A DNA stretch of 64,000 nucleotides from Bacillus multifaciens (GCF_030756675.1 NZ_JAVBXD010000015.1:1-64000); one strand, 5' to 3'. Counted from the stretch's first letter, positions 1 to 11,873 are shown. Numbers and translations: made by a program. The notes: a model not told the origin generated them from the sequence alone.

Positions 1-24
1 GCCAGGATCAAACTCTCCAATAAA
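1..24 (-). rRNA. rrs: 16S ribosomal RNA, 5' end (partial)
   Basis: The reverse complement reads TTTATTGGAGAGTTTGATCC and continues CTGGC to the window edge, which is the conserved 5' end of Bacillus 16S rRNA. Only the first 24 nt are inside the window. The rrn operon is transcribed away from oriC in the same direction as gyrA, as expected for the first rRNA operon after gyrA in bacilli. Confidence 0.93.
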
Positions 25-118
25 GTGTTTGTCTAGCATCATAAATAAAAATTGACGTTTCACGTTGTTTGTTTCGTTTAGTTTTCAAAGTTCAATATCG
101 CGTTTTAGCGACTTTCAT

Positions 119-147
119 AATATAACATGATATTTCGTCCTCGTCAA
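119..147 (-). promoter_or_regulatory. rrn promoter P2 (proximal)
   Basis: On the minus strand TTGACG (142-147) is followed after 17 nt by TATATT (119-124). This is a strong sigma-A promoter about 95 nt before the 16S 5' end. Confidence 0.8.
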
Positions 148-192
148 CAACTTCTTTTGTTTTTTTATTAACTAAAATTGCTGACTCCGCTT

Positions 193-221
193 ATTATATA
201 CACTTTCTACTGTATAAGCAA
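193..221 (-). promoter_or_regulatory. rrn promoter P1 (distal)
   Basis: On the minus strand TTGCTT (216-221) is followed after 17 nt by TATAAT (193-198). Together with the proximal promoter it forms the tandem arrangement usual for Bacillus rRNA operons. Confidence 0.75.
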
Positions 222-232
222 GTCCTATTTTC

Positions 233-264
233 AAAAAAAATAAGGGAGAAATCCCCCCCTTATT
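233..264 (-). terminator. gyrA intrinsic terminator
   Basis: Minus-strand stem AATAAGGG / CCCTTATT with a short G-rich loop region, followed by a run of eight T. It overlaps the last gyrA codons and separates gyrA from the rrn promoters. Confidence 0.85.
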
Positions 265-2725
265 CTTCTTCATTCCCTTGATTTTCTTCTTCGTCTTCTT
301 TTTGCGCTTTTGCCACTGTTGCGACTTCCTGATCGCCCTCTAAACGGATTAAACGAACACCTTGTGTATTACGTCCCATTTGAGAAATTTGATCAACTGG
401 CATGCGGATTAACACACCTGCCGCTGTAATAAGCATAATATCTTCTTCGCCATGTACAGACTTAACAGCAATTAACTTACCATTTTTATCTGTAATATTA
501 CATGTTTTAAGTCCTTTACCACCACGACTTTGTAAACGATATTCCTCAACTGGAGTACGTTTACCATAGCCATTTCTCGTAACAATTAAAACATCCATAT
601 TTTCTTCTACAATTTCCATACCAACAACTTGATCTTCATCGCCAAGTGTAATAGCTTTAACGCCAGCTGCATTACGTCCCATTGATCGAACATCTTGTTC
701 ATGGAAACGAATTAACATCCCATTGCTTGTTCCAACAATCATGTCTTTCTCGCCTGTTGTTAAACGAACAGAAATTAGTTCATCTTCTTCACGAAGAGAA
801 ATAGCAATTAGACCATTGTTACGAATGTTAGCAAATGAGGAAAGCGGCGTTCTTTTTGCAATACCGTATTTTGTTGTAAAGAATAAAAATTGATCATCAT
901 TAAATTCTCGGATTGGGATAATCGCATTTACCCATTCATCTTTGTCCACTTCTAATAAGTTAATAATCGGTATCCCTTTTGCTGTTCGGCTATATTCAGG
1001 AATTTCATACCCTTTCGTACGGTATACTTTCCCTTTATTTGTGAAGAATAAAATGTGATCATGTGTAGATGTTGTTAATAAATGTTCTACAAAATCATCA
1101 TCATTTGTTCCCATACCTTGAACTCCACGTCCACCACGATTTTGTGTTTTGTACGTGGAAGCCGGCAATCGTTTCACATACCCATTATGAGTAAGTGTAA
1201 TTACAATGTTTTGCTCTGGAATTAAATCTTCATCCTCGATTGCTTCCATACCGCCAATTGTAATTTCTGATCTTCGTGTATCATTAAAGCGATCTTTAAC
1301 TTCTGTTAATTCCTCACGAATAATTTCAAGAACTTTCTCTTCATCTGCGAGAATTGCTTTTAACTCCGCAATCAATGCAAGTAGTTCTTGATATTCTTGT
1401 TCGATTTTTTCACGCTCTAATCCGGTTAAACGTTGCAAACGCATATCTAAAATTGCTTGTGCTTGTTTTTCACTTAAACCAAAACGTTCCATTAATCCTT
1501 GCTTTGCAATATCTGCTGTCTTCGAATTACGAATTAGAGTAATTACTTCATCAAGATGATCTAGCGCGATGCGTAAACCTTCTAAAATATGAGCACGAGC
1601 TTCCGCTTTCTCTAATTCGTATGCAGTACGTCTACGGATAACAACCTTTTGATGCTCCAGGTAATGATATAGACATTCTTTTAAATTTAATACTTTTGGT
1701 TCTCCATTTACGAGCGATAGCATATTAATACCAAAGCTTGTCTGAAGTGCTGTATGTTTATATAAGTTATTCAATAACACATTTGCATTTACATCTCGTC
1801 GTAATTCCATGACGATACGCATACCATTTCGATCTGATTCATCACGTAAATCTGTAATACCATCAATCTTTTTGTCTCGAACAAGCTCCGCAATCTTTTC
1901 AATCAACCTTGCTTTATTCACTTGATATGGTAGTTCAGTTACAATAATAGATTGTTTCCCATTTGCCTTCTCTTCAATCTCTACTCTTGCACGAAGAATT
2001 ACTGTACCACGCCCTGTTTCATACGCTCTTCGAATTCCACTCCGTCCAAGAATTTGACCAGCTGTTGGGAAATCTGGGCCAGGAATATACTCCATTAATT
2101 CTGCGATTGTAATCTCTGGATTGTGACTTAACGCTAATACCCCATCAATTACTTCACCAAGCTGATGCGGAGGAATATTCGTTGCCATCCCAACGGCAAT
2201 ACCGGTTGCACCATTTACTAATAAATTAGGAAAGCGCGCAGGTAATACAATTGGTTCTCTTTCTGAACCATCATAGTTATCTTGATAATCAATTGTATTT
2301 TTGGTGATATCACGCAATAGTTCCATAGAAATCTTGGACATTTTTGCCTCTGTATAACGCATCGCAGCCGCCGAATCACCATCGACAGAACCGAAGTTAC
2401 CATGTCCGTTTACTAGCATATAACGTTGACTAAAGTCTTGGGCCATTCGCACCATTGTTTCATATACCGCTGAATCACCGTGTGGATGATACTTACCAAT
2501 TACTTCACCAACAATACGCGCTGATTTCTTATACGCTTTATCGGCAGTAATCCCTAAATCATTCATTGCATATAAAACCCTACGATGTACAGGTTTTAGC
2601 CCATCTCGAACATCTGGTAGTGCACGAGATACGATAACGCTCATCGCATAATCTAAAAACGAGGTACGCATTTCCTGGCTAATATTAATTTCTCGAATTC
2701 GGCCTTGTTGTTGGTTGTCTGACAT
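260..2725 (-). CDS. gyrA: DNA gyrase subunit A
   Basis: Breakage-reunion subunit of the A2B2 type II topoisomerase that introduces negative supercoils using ATP. It is 821 aa, the normal length. I start it at ATG 2725 (MSDNQQQG), not the in-frame codon six residues upstream, because AGGAGGTGC sits directly before it. Seen: winged-helix region with catalytic Tyr124 (RYTEAK), quinolone-determining region with Asp84, Ser85 and Glu89 in wild-type form, and C-terminal beta-pinwheel repeats (several GGRG/GRNxxG-type boxes), ending in an acidic Glu/Asp tail. It lies 91 nt downstream of gyrB, with no promoter evident between. Confidence 0.98.
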   Translation of the reverse strand: MSDNQQQGRIREINISQEMRTSFLDYAMSVIVSRALPDVRDGLKPVHRRVLYAMNDLGITADKAYKKSARIVGEVIGKYHPHGDSAVYETMVRMAQDFSQRYMLVNGHGNFGSVDGDSAAAMRYTEAKMSKISMELLRDITKNTIDYQDNYDGSEREPIVLPARFPNLLVNGATGIAVGMATNIPPHQLGEVIDGVLALSHNPEITIAELMEYIPGPDFPTAGQILGRSGIRRAYETGRGTVILRARVEIEEKANGKQSIIVTELPYQVNKARLIEKIAELVRDKKIDGITDLRDESDRNGMRIVMELRRDVNANVLLNNLYKHTALQTSFGINMLSLVNGEPKVLNLKECLYHYLEHQKVVIRRRTAYELEKAEARAHILEGLRIALDHLDEVITLIRNSKTADIAKQGLMERFGLSEKQAQAILDMRLQRLTGLEREKIEQEYQELLALIAELKAILADEEKVLEIIREELTEVKDRFNDTRRSEITIGGMEAIEDEDLIPEQNIVITLTHNGYVKRLPASTYKTQNRGGRGVQGMGTNDDDFVEHLLTTSTHDHILFFTNKGKVYRTKGYEIPEYSRTAKGIPIINLLEVDKDEWVNAIIPIREFNDDQFLFFTTKYGIAKRTPLSSFANIRNNGLIAISLREEDELISVRLTTGEKDMIVGTSNGMLIRFHEQDVRSMGRNAAGVKAITLGDEDQVVGMEIVEENMDVLIVTRNGYGKRTPVEEYRLQSRGGKGLKTCNITDKNGKLIAVKSVHGEEDIMLITAAGVLIRMPVDQISQMGRNTQGVRLIRLEGDQEVATVAKAQKEDEEENQGNEEE

Positions 2726-2784
2726 CAACCAGCACCTCCTCATTACATTTCCGATCGATATATCATGTTCATTTATACGTAGAA

Positions 2785-2808
2785 GACAGGAATACTCCGA
2801 TTCCTGTC
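2785..2808. other. stem-loop between gyrB and gyrA
   Basis: Perfect 9-bp inverted repeat GACAGGAAT / ATTCCTGTC with a 6-nt loop, shortly after the gyrB stop. No T run follows on either strand, so it is not a standard terminator. It may be an RNA processing or partial-attenuation site adjusting the gyrA:gyrB ratio (inference). Confidence 0.5.
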
Positions 2809-2816
2809 ATCAGTCA

Positions 2817-4754
<1,938 letters not shown>

Positions 4755-4777
4755 CTACTTTTCCATTTAGACAGAAG

Positions 4778-5905
4778 TTATTTATCTTCTTCTCCACAAT
4801 CCACTGTGCCGTTCGTTACATGAATTGTTTTTGCTTGCTTTAATGTATCATGCTCAATTCCATCAACACTTGTCGTTGTTACAAACGTTTGCACTTTTCC
4901 TTGAATCGTATTAAGCAGATGTGATTGCCTATAATCATCTAGTTCCGATAACACATCATCTAATAAAAGGATTGGATATTCGTTAACTTCTGAATAAATC
5001 AATTCGATCTCAGCTAACTTTAAGGAAAGCGCGGTCGTTCGTTGTTGTCCTTGTGAACCAAAAACTTGAACGTTTTTCCCATTAACAAAGAATTGCAAAT
5101 CGTCACGATGAGGCCCAATTAAGGTTGTACCACGGAAGATTTCACGTTGTTTCACAGATTGGAAACTTTCATAGTATACTTCTTCTATTTTCGACAAATC
5201 CATGGATTCTGATACATCTATGCTTGGTTTATAAACTATTTCTAGTTCTTCAAGTCCTCTGCTAATGCCTCGATGAATCGGAGCTGCCCATTCTTGCAAT
5301 AGACGCAAAAATTCAAAACGTTTTTTTAACACTTTCACACCATGTTCAACGAGTTGAAGTGTAAACACATCTAGCATAGCTTCATCACTCTTACTGCTTC
5401 CTTGCATTTTTTTAAGCAAATGATTACGCTGTGTAAGGACTTTTTGATATTGACTTAATTCATACAAATACACAGGAGCTATTTGTCCAAGCTCCATGTC
5501 TAAAAAACGTCTTCGTACTTGAGGACTTCCTTTGACAAGGTTTAAATCTTCTGGTGCAAACATAACAACATTCATCACACCAATATATTGACTTAATTTT
5601 TGTTGCTCAAGTTGATTTAACTTTGCCTTTTTTCCTTTCTTGGAAACATTTAGTTCTAAAGACAAAGAGTTATTTCTTTTTTGTAGTTTCCCTTTTATTT
5701 TACCATAATCCTCATCCCATCGGATAAGTTCACGATCATTAGAAGTTCGATGAGATTTCGCCATCGCTAATACGTAGATTGCTTCCATCAAATTGGTTTT
5801 TCCTTGCGCATTCTCACCAATAATTACGTTTACTTTATCTTCGAAGGAGAGATCTAACTTCTCGTAATTGCGATAGTTTTGTAAATGTAATTCTGTAATA
5901 TACAA
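4778..5905 (-). CDS. recF: DNA replication/repair protein RecF
   Basis: SMC-like ATPase that helps load RecA at single-stranded gaps with RecO and RecR. It is 375 aa with Walker [10 protein letters not shown] near residue 30, the signature region GSQGQQRT and the Walker B/D-loop [12 protein letters not shown] near the C-terminus. The start is TTG at 5905, supported by AAAGGGGGATC upstream; there is no ATG at the expected N-terminus. It follows yaaA by 12 nt and precedes gyrB by 38 nt, so yaaA-recF-gyrB are very likely co-transcribed. Confidence 0.96.
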   Translation of the reverse strand: MYITELHLQNYRNYEKLDLSFEDKVNVIIGENAQGKTNLMEAIYVLAMAKSHRTSNDRELIRWDEDYGKIKGKLQKRNNSLSLELNVSKKGKKAKLNQLEQQKLSQYIGVMNVVMFAPEDLNLVKGSPQVRRRFLDMELGQIAPVYLYELSQYQKVLTQRNHLLKKMQGSSKSDEAMLDVFTLQLVEHGVKVLKKRFEFLRLLQEWAAPIHRGISRGLEELEIVYKPSIDVSESMDLSKIEEVYYESFQSVKQREIFRGTTLIGPHRDDLQFFVNGKNVQVFGSQGQQRTTALSLKLAEIELIYSEVNEYPILLLDDVLSELDDYRQSHLLNTIQGKVQTFVTTTSVDGIEHDTLKQAKTIHVTNGTVDCGEEDK

Positions 5906-5917
5906 AGGGATCCCCCT

Positions 5918-6133
5918 TTATCCTTGAACTTGAAATGTTCCGATCTCCGGAATTTCAATAATGTCATTTGTATATAATTTTCGGCCTCGTCGATTTTCAA
6001 GCTCTTTATTTACATACACTTCGTACTCTTGTAAAAACCACTTTACCGCTCCGCCTGTATCAATCACGTCGGCCAGTTTTAAAAATTGTCCTAATGTAAT
6101 ATATTCTGTCGAAATTTGAATACGTTTCATCAT
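5918..6133 (-). CDS. yaaA: S4-domain RNA-binding protein YaaA
   Basis: Small (71 aa) S4-like RNA-binding protein, linked in B. subtilis to ribosome assembly. Seen: the S4 fold core (TLGQFLKLADVIDTGG, then VYVNKELENRRGRKLY and the final EIPEIGTFQV strand). Two ATG codons are adjacent at 6133 and 6130 and the sequence does not choose between them. A -10-like TACAAT on the minus strand at 6168-6173 could serve a promoter for yaaA-recF-gyrBA after the dnaN terminator. It is the conserved spacer gene between dnaN and recF. Confidence 0.92.
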   Translation of the reverse strand: MMKRIQISTEYITLGQFLKLADVIDTGGAVKWFLQEYEVYVNKELENRRGRKLYTNDIIEIPEIGTFQVQG

Positions 6134-6210
6134 AAATCGCTCACTTTCTAAAAGTGTTCATTCTTTCATTGTACTAAATAAACAAGCATTAGGAAAGTAA
6201 TAGCAATAAA

Positions 6211-6248
6211 TCAAAAGGGTTACCAGTAGATTTGCACTAGTAACCCTT
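6211..6248 (-). terminator. dnaN terminator (candidate)
   Basis: Minus-strand stem AAGGGTTACTAGTA / TACTGGTAACCCTT (one G-T pair) followed by TTTTGATTT. The stem is good but the T run is short, so read-through into yaaA is possible. Confidence 0.65.
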
Positions 6249-6257
6249 ATCATAATT

Positions 6258-7403
6258 TTAGTACGTACGTACTGGTAAAATTAATTGAATAATGGAATCA
6301 TCGTTCACAGTACGGATTAAAAACGGTCTCATCGCGCCAGTAAAACTAACTTTGATTTCTGTACTATCCAACGCTTTTAATGCATCCATCATATATTTTG
6401 CACTAAACGAAATTTTCAACTCTTCCCCAGTAAATTGCTCACATTGAACTTCTTCCACCACTTTTCCGATTTCTGGAGAATTCGATGAAATTTCCAACAT
6501 TTCATTTTCTAAAGTTGATAATTTCACAACATTATTACGTCCATCTCTCGCTAATAATGACGCTCGATCAATTGCTTGCAAAAATTCTTTTGTATTTACA
6601 AAAATATCTGTTTTACTATCAGGCGGAATTAATCTTGTAGTGTCAGGATAGCTACCCTCTAATAGTCTAGAGAAAAATAACAAATGTTTTGTGCGGAATA
6701 GAACTTGATACTCCGTTATAACAATATCTACCATTTCTTCTGATTCATCAAGAATTTTACTTAACTCATTTAAACTTTTTCCTGGAATTACAACATTAGC
6801 TTGGAATTCATTCGCAATAGTTTGTCCTGCAATTTTTGCTTTACGAAGTGCTAAGCGATGACTATCTGTTGCAATACAAGTCAACTCGCTGTTATATACC
6901 TTCCAGTTTACACCTGTCAAGATTGGGCGTGTTTCTGATGTAGATACGGCAAATACAGTTTGACGAATCATATGTTTTAAAAGATCTGTTGGGATTTGAA
7001 ACACATGATGTTCTTCAATTTGTGGTAATAATGGATATTCAGCTGAATCCAAACCATTTAGATTAAACTCAGATTTTCCGGATTTTATTTTTGTCATAAA
7101 ATGACTTTCTACAGAAATTTCAACTGTATCTTTCGGTAATTTTTTTACAATTTCACTAAAATATTTTGCTTGTAAAACAATACTTCCAAATTGTTTTATT
7201 TCTACAATTTCTTTTCCATCTTCTTCAACTGGAATAAAAGATTCAATGGATATATCTGCGTCACTACCTGTTAATGTAACACCTTCTTCATTTGCTACAA
7301 TTTTAATCCCTGTAAGAATCGGAATTGTTGTACGAGAGGAAACAGCTTTCATTACATCTTGTACACTTCTGACAAGGTGGTCTTTTTGAATTGAAAAATG
7401 CAT
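6258..7403 (-). CDS. dnaN: DNA polymerase III beta subunit (sliding clamp)
   Basis: Ring-shaped processivity factor that tethers PolC/DnaE and mismatch-repair proteins to DNA. It is 381 aa in three clamp domains. The N-terminus (MHFSIQKDHLVRSVQDVMKA) and the C-terminal ILPVRTY motif, part of the partner-binding pocket, are typical. Start ATG 7403 has the ribosome site ACCGGAGG. It is separated from dnaA by 187 bp that contain the oriC unwinding element, so dnaN probably also has its own promoter there. Confidence 0.98.
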   Translation of the reverse strand: MHFSIQKDHLVRSVQDVMKAVSSRTTIPILTGIKIVANEEGVTLTGSDADISIESFIPVEEDGKEIVEIKQFGSIVLQAKYFSEIVKKLPKDTVEISVESHFMTKIKSGKSEFNLNGLDSAEYPLLPQIEEHHVFQIPTDLLKHMIRQTVFAVSTSETRPILTGVNWKVYNSELTCIATDSHRLALRKAKIAGQTIANEFQANVVIPGKSLNELSKILDESEEMVDIVITEYQVLFRTKHLLFFSRLLEGSYPDTTRLIPPDSKTDIFVNTKEFLQAIDRASLLARDGRNNVVKLSTLENEMLEISSNSPEIGKVVEEVQCEQFTGEELKISFSAKYMMDALKALDSTEIKVSFTGAMRPFLIRTVNDDSIIQLILPVRTY

Positions 7404-7457
7404 ATCGAAAACCTCCGGTAAGTATAAAATTGAGTTTATTTAATAATAATAAAAAAT

Positions 7458-7496
7458 TAGTAGTAATAGTAATAGGGCTTGTGGATATGTGGATAA
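7458..7496 (+). other. oriC: oriC unwinding element: DnaA-trios, G-rich step and two DnaA boxes
   Basis: On the plus strand the six triplets TAG TAG TAA TAG TAA TAG (7458-7475) are followed by GG, then overlapping boxes TGTGGATAT (7480-7488, one mismatch) and TGTGGATAA (7488-7496, perfect). Read in the dnaA direction this is two DnaA boxes, a CCC step, then ATTACTATTACTACTA. That is the order of the basal unwinding system (DnaA boxes, GC cluster, 3'-GAT-type trios) described for B. subtilis. An AT-rich tract (about 7430-7457) beyond the trios is the likely melting site. Confidence 0.85.
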
Positions 7497-7512
7497 CTTA
7501 TTAAAAAGAAGG

Positions 7513-7543
7513 AAAAACAGTCTATCTACATGTGGATAGACTG
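7513..7543 (-). terminator. dnaA terminator containing a DnaA box
   Basis: Minus-strand stem CAGTCTATC / GATAGACTG with an 8-nt loop, then TTTTT. A one-mismatch DnaA box (TGTGGATAG on the plus strand, 7531-7539) spans the loop and one stem arm. Confidence 0.8.
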
Positions 7544-7590
7544 TGTGTAAAACAAGAATAGTTATTCACGTTGTTCACATTATTTAATTA

Positions 7591-8934
7591 TTACTTTAAA
7601 ATATCGCGAATTTCTTCAATTTGTCTTTGTAATTGAGTATCTGTTTTTAACAACTTTGAAATTTTTTCATGGGCATGAATGACTGTAGTATGATCACGTC
7701 CGCCAAATTCTTCACCGATTTTTGGTAAAGAGGAATCAGTTAATTCACGAGACAGATACATTGCAATTTGACGAGGGAAAGCGACAGATTTTGTGCGCTT
7801 TTTTGCTTTAAAGTCTTCTAACTTTACTTGGAAAACATCCCCTACAGCCTTCTGGATGTCATAAATTGAAATAATTTTTGGTTTTGAATTTGGAATAATA
7901 TGTTTTAGTGCTTCTGCGGCTAAATCCGCATTCATATCCTTATTAATTAAAGAAGAGTATGCTACAACACGAATTAGGGCACCTTCTAATTCACGAATGT
8001 TAGAGTCAATTTGATTGGCAATATAAAGCATAACTTCATTCGGGATATCAAGCCCCTCAGCTTTTGCTTTCTTACGTAAAATTGCAATCCTTGTTTCTAA
8101 ATCTGGAGGAGTAATATCTGTAATAAGTCCCCATTCAAAACGTGAGCGTAAGCGATCCTCTAATGTTGGAATTTCTTTTGGTGGACGATCACTTGAAATT
8201 ACAATTTGTTTACTTTCTTCGTGCAATGCATTAAACGTATGGAAGAACTCTTCTTGTGTCTGTTCTTTTCCAGCAAGAAATTGAATATCATCTATAAGCA
8301 GAACATCGACGTTTCGATATTTATTGCGAAAATCAACTGCTTTATTGTCACGAATAGAATTAATAAACTCATTTGTAAACTTTTCAGATGATAGATAAAC
8401 GACTTTTGCGTTTGGGTTATGCTCGATGACATAATGACCAATCGCATGCATTAAATGCGTCTTTCCGAGTCCAACTCCCCCGTAAATAAACAAGGGATTG
8501 TATGCTTTAGCGGGCGCTTCCGCCACAGCTAAAGAAGCAGCATGGGCAAAACGATTGCCAGAACCGATTACAAAAGTATCAAATATATATTTAGGATTAA
8601 GCATACTTTGTGGGAAATGATTAGGTTCATCATGCATTGTTTTATTCTTTTGAACAGGAGGATAGTCAAATTCCTCCTCTGTTTGACTTTGTGGAATGAT
8701 AAAGCGAATTGTAAGTTCTGCCCCCATTAAATGAATAATTGTTTCTGAAATAAGATCAGAATAATGGGATTCCAACCAATCACGTGCAAATTCATTTGGC
8801 GCAGTAATTGTTAAAACGTCCTTTTTTAAAGAATATGCTTTTGTAGACTTAAGCCATGTTTCATAACTAGGCTTACTTACCTTTTTTTCTAATTCTTTTA
8901 AGGTACTATTCCATAAATCCGAAATATTTTCCAA
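7591..8934 (-). CDS. dnaA: Chromosomal replication initiator DnaA
   Basis: AAA+ initiator that binds DnaA boxes, forms a filament at oriC and melts the origin. It is 447 aa. Seen: domain I ([18 protein letters not shown]), a variable linker near residues 85-110, Walker [10 protein letters not shown], Walker [11 protein letters not shown], sensor regions, and the C-terminal box-recognition helix [15 protein letters not shown]. The start is TTG at 8934 with GGAGGGACACC upstream; no ATG fits. DnaA boxes lie both upstream and downstream of the gene, allowing autoregulation. Confidence 0.98.
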   Translation of the reverse strand: MENISDLWNSTLKELEKKVSKPSYETWLKSTKAYSLKKDVLTITAPNEFARDWLESHYSDLISETIIHLMGAELTIRFIIPQSQTEEEFDYPPVQKNKTMHDEPNHFPQSMLNPKYIFDTFVIGSGNRFAHAASLAVAEAPAKAYNPLFIYGGVGLGKTHLMHAIGHYVIEHNPNAKVVYLSSEKFTNEFINSIRDNKAVDFRNKYRNVDVLLIDDIQFLAGKEQTQEEFFHTFNALHEESKQIVISSDRPPKEIPTLEDRLRSRFEWGLITDITPPDLETRIAILRKKAKAEGLDIPNEVMLYIANQIDSNIRELEGALIRVVAYSSLINKDMNADLAAEALKHIIPNSKPKIISIYDIQKAVGDVFQVKLEDFKAKKRTKSVAFPRQIAMYLSRELTDSSLPKIGEEFGGRDHTTVIHAHEKISKLLKTDTQLQRQIEEIRDILK

Positions 8935-9085
8935 AGGTGTCCCTCCTTTACAAAAGATGATGAGTAAACAGGCTGTTTAATATTTGCATAACGTAAGCGA
9001 AAAACGATGTATATTTATACGAAGTACTTTTTAAAAGGAAAAAGTGCTTGAAATACAAACTAGAGTTTTCGACAAAAAAACACAT

Positions 9086-9347
9086 TGTGGAAAACTTTTT
9101 ATACACATGTGATTATACATGTCCACAAGTTATACACAATGTGTGGATAAATAACAATTGTGGAAAACTTGTTCAAGGTGAAAACACAACTATAATATCA
9201 AAAAAAGATAGCGATAGCAATGTATTTCGGAAAGTTATCCACAAAATCAATACCTTGTGGAATAAACTTGTCCACAGTACGATATACTGTGTAAAAAAGA
9301 AAAAAGTATTTGTGGATAGAAAAAAGTGGCGAAAAAAATTATCCACA
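9086..9347. other. oriC: oriC DnaA-box cluster upstream of dnaA
   Basis: Perfect TTATCCACA boxes occur at 9142-9150 (minus), 9235-9243 (plus) and 9339-9347 (plus). One-mismatch boxes lie at 9086-9094 and 9159-9167 (TTTTCCACA, minus), 9130-9138 (TTATACACA, plus), 9268-9276 (TTGTCCACA, plus) and 9311-9319 (CTATCCACA, minus). Two-mismatch candidates lie at 9119-9127 and 9256-9264. The gap 8935-9496 has no gene other than these sites and the promoters, and corresponds to the upstream oriC half in B. subtilis. Confidence 0.93.
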
Positions 9348-9420
9348 GCAAATAGAGCGTGCTGTGAACAACCTTGTGAATAGGTGAAAAATGAATATTT
9401 TATTAAAATTTTCAGAGGCA

Positions 9421-9450
9421 TTGACATTCTCCTAACAAATTAACTATAAT
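9421..9450 (+). promoter_or_regulatory. rpmH promoter
   Basis: TTGACA (9421-9426), an 18-nt spacer, then TATAAT (9445-9450): consensus sigma-A hexamers 47 nt before the rpmH start. It probably drives rpmH-rnpA-yidC-khpB. Confidence 0.88.
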
Positions 9451-9496
9451 TTATAGGACTGTCTTTAACAGTTATTCCTCAGGGAGGTGTCATATA

Positions 9497-9631
9497 ATGA
9501 AAAGAACTTATCAACCAAATAAACGTAAGCGCAGCAAAGTACATGGTTTCCGTAGCCGTATGAGCACAGCGAACGGACGCAAAGTTCTAGCAGCTCGTCG
9601 TCGTAAAGGTAGAAAAGTATTATCTGCGTAG
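9497..9631 (+). CDS. rpmH: Ribosomal protein L34
   Basis: Tiny, extremely basic 44-aa protein of the large ribosomal subunit. The sequence starts [19 protein letters not shown] and ends [11 protein letters not shown], the full L34 family length. Start ATG 9497 follows AGGGAGGTGT. It lies next to oriC, divergent from dnaA, as in nearly all bacilli, and is followed by a hairpin that may reduce transcription into rnpA. Confidence 0.97.
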   Translation: MKRTYQPNKRKRSKVHGFRSRMSTANGRKVLAARRRKGRKVLSA

Positions 9632-9632
9632 G

Positions 9633-9658
9633 CCACTGATCGTTCAGTGGTCTTTTTT
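9633..9658 (+). terminator. terminator/attenuator between rpmH and rnpA
   Basis: CCACTGA / TCAGTGG stem with a 4-nt loop followed by TCTTTTTT. Because rnpA has no obvious own promoter in the 50 nt after it, partial read-through is likely. Confidence 0.8.
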
Positions 9659-9708
9659 CTAGTAATTATGAATTTTCCACTGGCGAAATACAGGAGTGTT
9701 CAATTGAT

Positions 9709-10074
9709 ATGAAGAAAAAGAATCGTGTAAAGAAGAATGAGGAATTTCAAGCTGTTTTTCAAAATGGAAAATCAAATGCCAATCGTCAATTTGTTATCTA
9801 CCAGTTAGAGAAGCCTGATCAACCGTATTTTCGAATTGGTCTTTCCGTTAGTAAGAAATTAGGGAATGCAGTCATGCGTAATCGTATTAAACGTATGATC
9901 CGTCAAGCTTTTACAGAATTAAAAGATGAGATAGATTCTGGGAAAGATTTTGTTATAATAGCAAGGAAGCCTTGTTCAGACATGGACTATGAACAATTAA
10001 AGAAAAGCTTAATTCATGCTCTGCAACGCTCGGGAGTGAAACGGGCAAAAAATGGCGAAAAAAGAGGAAAATGA
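9709..10074 (+). CDS. rnpA: Ribonuclease P protein component
   Basis: Basic protein cofactor of the RNase P ribozyme that matures tRNA 5' ends. It is 121 aa, slightly longer than the usual 115-119. The signature [12 protein letters not shown] (about residues 62-73) and FVIIARKP strand are present. Start ATG 9709 follows CAGGAGTG. It sits between rpmH and yidC in the conserved oriC operon. Confidence 0.96.
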   Translation: MKKKNRVKKNEEFQAVFQNGKSNANRQFVIYQLEKPDQPYFRIGLSVSKKLGNAVMRNRIKRMIRQAFTELKDEIDSGKDFVIIARKPCSDMDYEQLKKSLIHALQRSGVKRAKNGEKRGK

Positions 10075-10113
10075 ATTACACTATATACATACCGAAATAA
10101 GGAGGAGCAGGCT

Positions 10114-10881
10114 GTGAAAAAAAAGATAGGCTTACTAGTCATGCTTATTGCTGTTATGGCAATTGCTGCTGGCTGTAATCAAACAAATCAGCCGATTACA
10201 CCGCAAAGTACTGGAATTTGGAATGAATATTTCGTATACCCACTTTCTCAGCTAATCACGTATTTTGCAAAATTATTTGGCAATAACTATGGTTTAGCGA
10301 TTGTTGTTACGACTCTTATCATTCGTTTTGCTTTATTACCATTAATGATTAAGCAAACAAAGAGTACGAAAGCAATGCAAGTATTACAACCTGAAATGGC
10401 AAAATTAAAAGAAAAATATAGCTCTAAAGACCAAGCGACTCAACAAAAATTGCAACAAGAAACGATGCAATTGTATCAAAAGCATGGTATCAATCCATTA
10501 GCAGGTTGTTTACCAATATTTATTCAAATGCCAATTTTATTTGCATTTTATCATGCAATTATTAGAACGGCAGAAATTAAACAACATAGTTTTTTATGGT
10601 TTGATTTAGGTCATCCTGATCCACTATACATTCTTCCAATTGTTGCAGCGATTACAACGTTTATTCAACAAAAGCTTGCAATGGCCGGTACTGCGGGACA
10701 AAATCCACAAATGGCAATGATGCTTTGGCTTATGCCGATTATGATTTTAGTGTTCGCAATTAACTTCCCAGCTGCATTATCTCTTTACTGGGTAGTAGGT
10801 AACATCTTCGGTATTGCTCAAACATATTTGATCAAAGGGCCGGATCTTAAGGCTAGTAAGGCAGGAGGATCAAGTAAGTGA
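10114..10881 (+). CDS. yidC: Membrane protein insertase YidC/OxaA (SpoIIIJ type)
   Basis: Inserts membrane proteins alone or with SecYEG. It is 255 aa, made as a lipoprotein: N-terminal signal [20 protein letters not shown] with the lipid-modified cysteine at about residue 21, then five predicted membrane segments of the Oxa1 fold, with the conserved arginine in IIRFALLPL inside the groove. The start is GTG 10114 after GGAGGAGCAG. The stop overlaps the khpB start by 4 nt, indicating translational coupling. B. cereus usually has a second paralogue elsewhere. Confidence 0.95.
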   Translation: MKKKIGLLVMLIAVMAIAAGCNQTNQPITPQSTGIWNEYFVYPLSQLITYFAKLFGNNYGLAIVVTTLIIRFALLPLMIKQTKSTKAMQVLQPEMAKLKEKYSSKDQATQQKLQQETMQLYQKHGINPLAGCLPIFIQMPILFAFYHAIIRTAEIKQHSFLWFDLGHPDPLYILPIVAAITTFIQQKLAMAGTAGQNPQMAMMLWLMPIMILVFAINFPAALSLYWVVGNIFGIAQTYLIKGPDLKASKAGGSSK

Positions 10882-11495
10882 GTATGATTACTGCTAAAGG
10901 ACAAACGGTCGAACTGGCAGTGCAATTCGCATTAGAACAATTACAAGTATCAAGAGATAAAGTTGAGATACATGTCGTTGATGAAGGGAAAAAGGCTTTT
11001 CTTGGTTTTATTGGAGGGCGGCCTGCTATTGTAGAGGTCATTGTAAAAAAAGATCCTGTAGAAGAAGCAGAACTTTATTTGAAAAGTATCATAAAAGAAA
11101 TGGATGTTGATGTAACTGTTGGAGCAGATGTAAAAGGGCGCGATATTCATTTTACACTTTCTGGTAGTGATGTTGGTGTATTAATTGGAAAAAGAGGTAA
11201 TATATTAAATTCTTTACAATATGTAACAAAACTTGTTGCAAATCGTAGTACGAAACAATATATCGGTGTAACAATTGACGCTGAAAACTATCGTGAGAAA
11301 CGAAAAAATACGTTAGAATCGCTTGCGCTTCGGTTAGCGAAGCAAGTTAGCAGTACGAAAAAAAGAGTTGTGTTAGAACCGATGCCTTCTTTTGAAAGAA
11401 AAGTTATACATCAAGCACTTTTGAATCATCCATATGTGATTACGACGTCTGAAGGTAAAGAACCACATCGACATGTTGTTGTATCTCCGAAATAA
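10878..11495 (+). CDS. khpB: RNA-binding protein KhpB/Jag (Jag-N, KH and R3H domains)
   Basis: RNA-binding protein linked to YidC and, in other Firmicutes, to cell-wall elongation with KhpA. It is 205 aa. An N-terminal Jag domain (about 1-55, with [13 protein letters not shown]) is followed by a type II KH domain with the GKRG loop ([12 protein letters not shown]) and a C-terminal R3H domain ([11 protein letters not shown], then PHRHVV). GTG 10878 overlaps the yidC stop; ATG at 10884 is the alternative start. A bcr1 repeat begins immediately after the stop codon. Confidence 0.94.
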   Translation: MSMITAKGQTVELAVQFALEQLQVSRDKVEIHVVDEGKKAFLGFIGGRPAIVEVIVKKDPVEEAELYLKSIIKEMDVDVTVGADVKGRDIHFTLSGSDVGVLIGKRGNILNSLQYVTKLVANRSTKQYIGVTIDAENYREKRKNTLESLALRLAKQVSSTKKRVVLEPMPSFERKVIHQALLNHPYVITTSEGKEPHRHVVVSPK

Positions 11496-11627
11496 AATAA
11501 AACTTCCATCCTAAGGAATTGATTCTAGATGGCTGGCTAGTTGAACAAACCAGGCTCTATAGGTAACCTATCTGCTTTGCATTTCTTAAAAGATTGAAGT
11601 AGGAGTTTTACTGTCTTTTAGAGCGGG
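11496..11627 (+). repeat. bcr1-type repeat, degenerate copy 1
   Basis: Forward copy (5' end AATAAAACTTCCATC, core TAGTTGAACAAACC, 3' end TTAGAGCGGGA) directly abutting the khpB stop. The 3' TTTAT end has been lost. Confidence 0.7.
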
Positions 11628-11661
11628 AAAAACCGGTAACTCGTTTGAGTGCCGGTTTTTT
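11628..11661. terminator. bidirectional terminator after khpB
   Basis: AAAAACCGG / CCGGTTTTT stem enclosing an inner ACTC / GAGT hairpin, with six T on the plus strand and five on the minus strand. It ends the rpmH-khpB transcript. Confidence 0.85.
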
Positions 11662-11691
11662 ACTGGGTAAAATGTAAGACAGAGAATGATC

Positions 11692-11746
11692 TGTGGATAA
11701 ATAAATCGCGCTAAACTTATGCACAGTGGATAAGTTTAGCGTGATT
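11692..11746. other. DnaA boxes and stem-loop between khpB and mnmE
   Basis: A perfect DnaA box (TGTGGATAA, 11692-11700) precedes a 17-bp inverted repeat (11704-11720 with 11730-11746, one G-T pair). Its loop and inner arms hold TTATGCACA (11717-11725) and AGTGGATAA (11725-11733), each one mismatch from a box. No T run follows, so it is not a terminator. The jag-thdF (mnmE) gap is, as I recall, also a DnaA-binding locus in B. subtilis. The rest of 11747-11873 holds only the mnmE leader. Confidence 0.65.
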
Positions 11747-11873
11747 TAGGTGAGGACATAATAAAATAAGTTATTATTCTTTTTTACGCAGTTTTGTTAT
11801 GGTATCCTAATAATTTAGTGAAAGAAAAAATCGTGTTGAAATATAGAGAAATAAGCAAGTGAGGTGAAAGAAC

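Noticed and set aside
9173-9427. 84-codon minus-strand frame and a 111-codon plus-strand frame (9048-9383) in the oriC box field
   Set aside because: Both consist of translated DnaA boxes and AT-rich origin DNA with no ribosome site or family resemblance.
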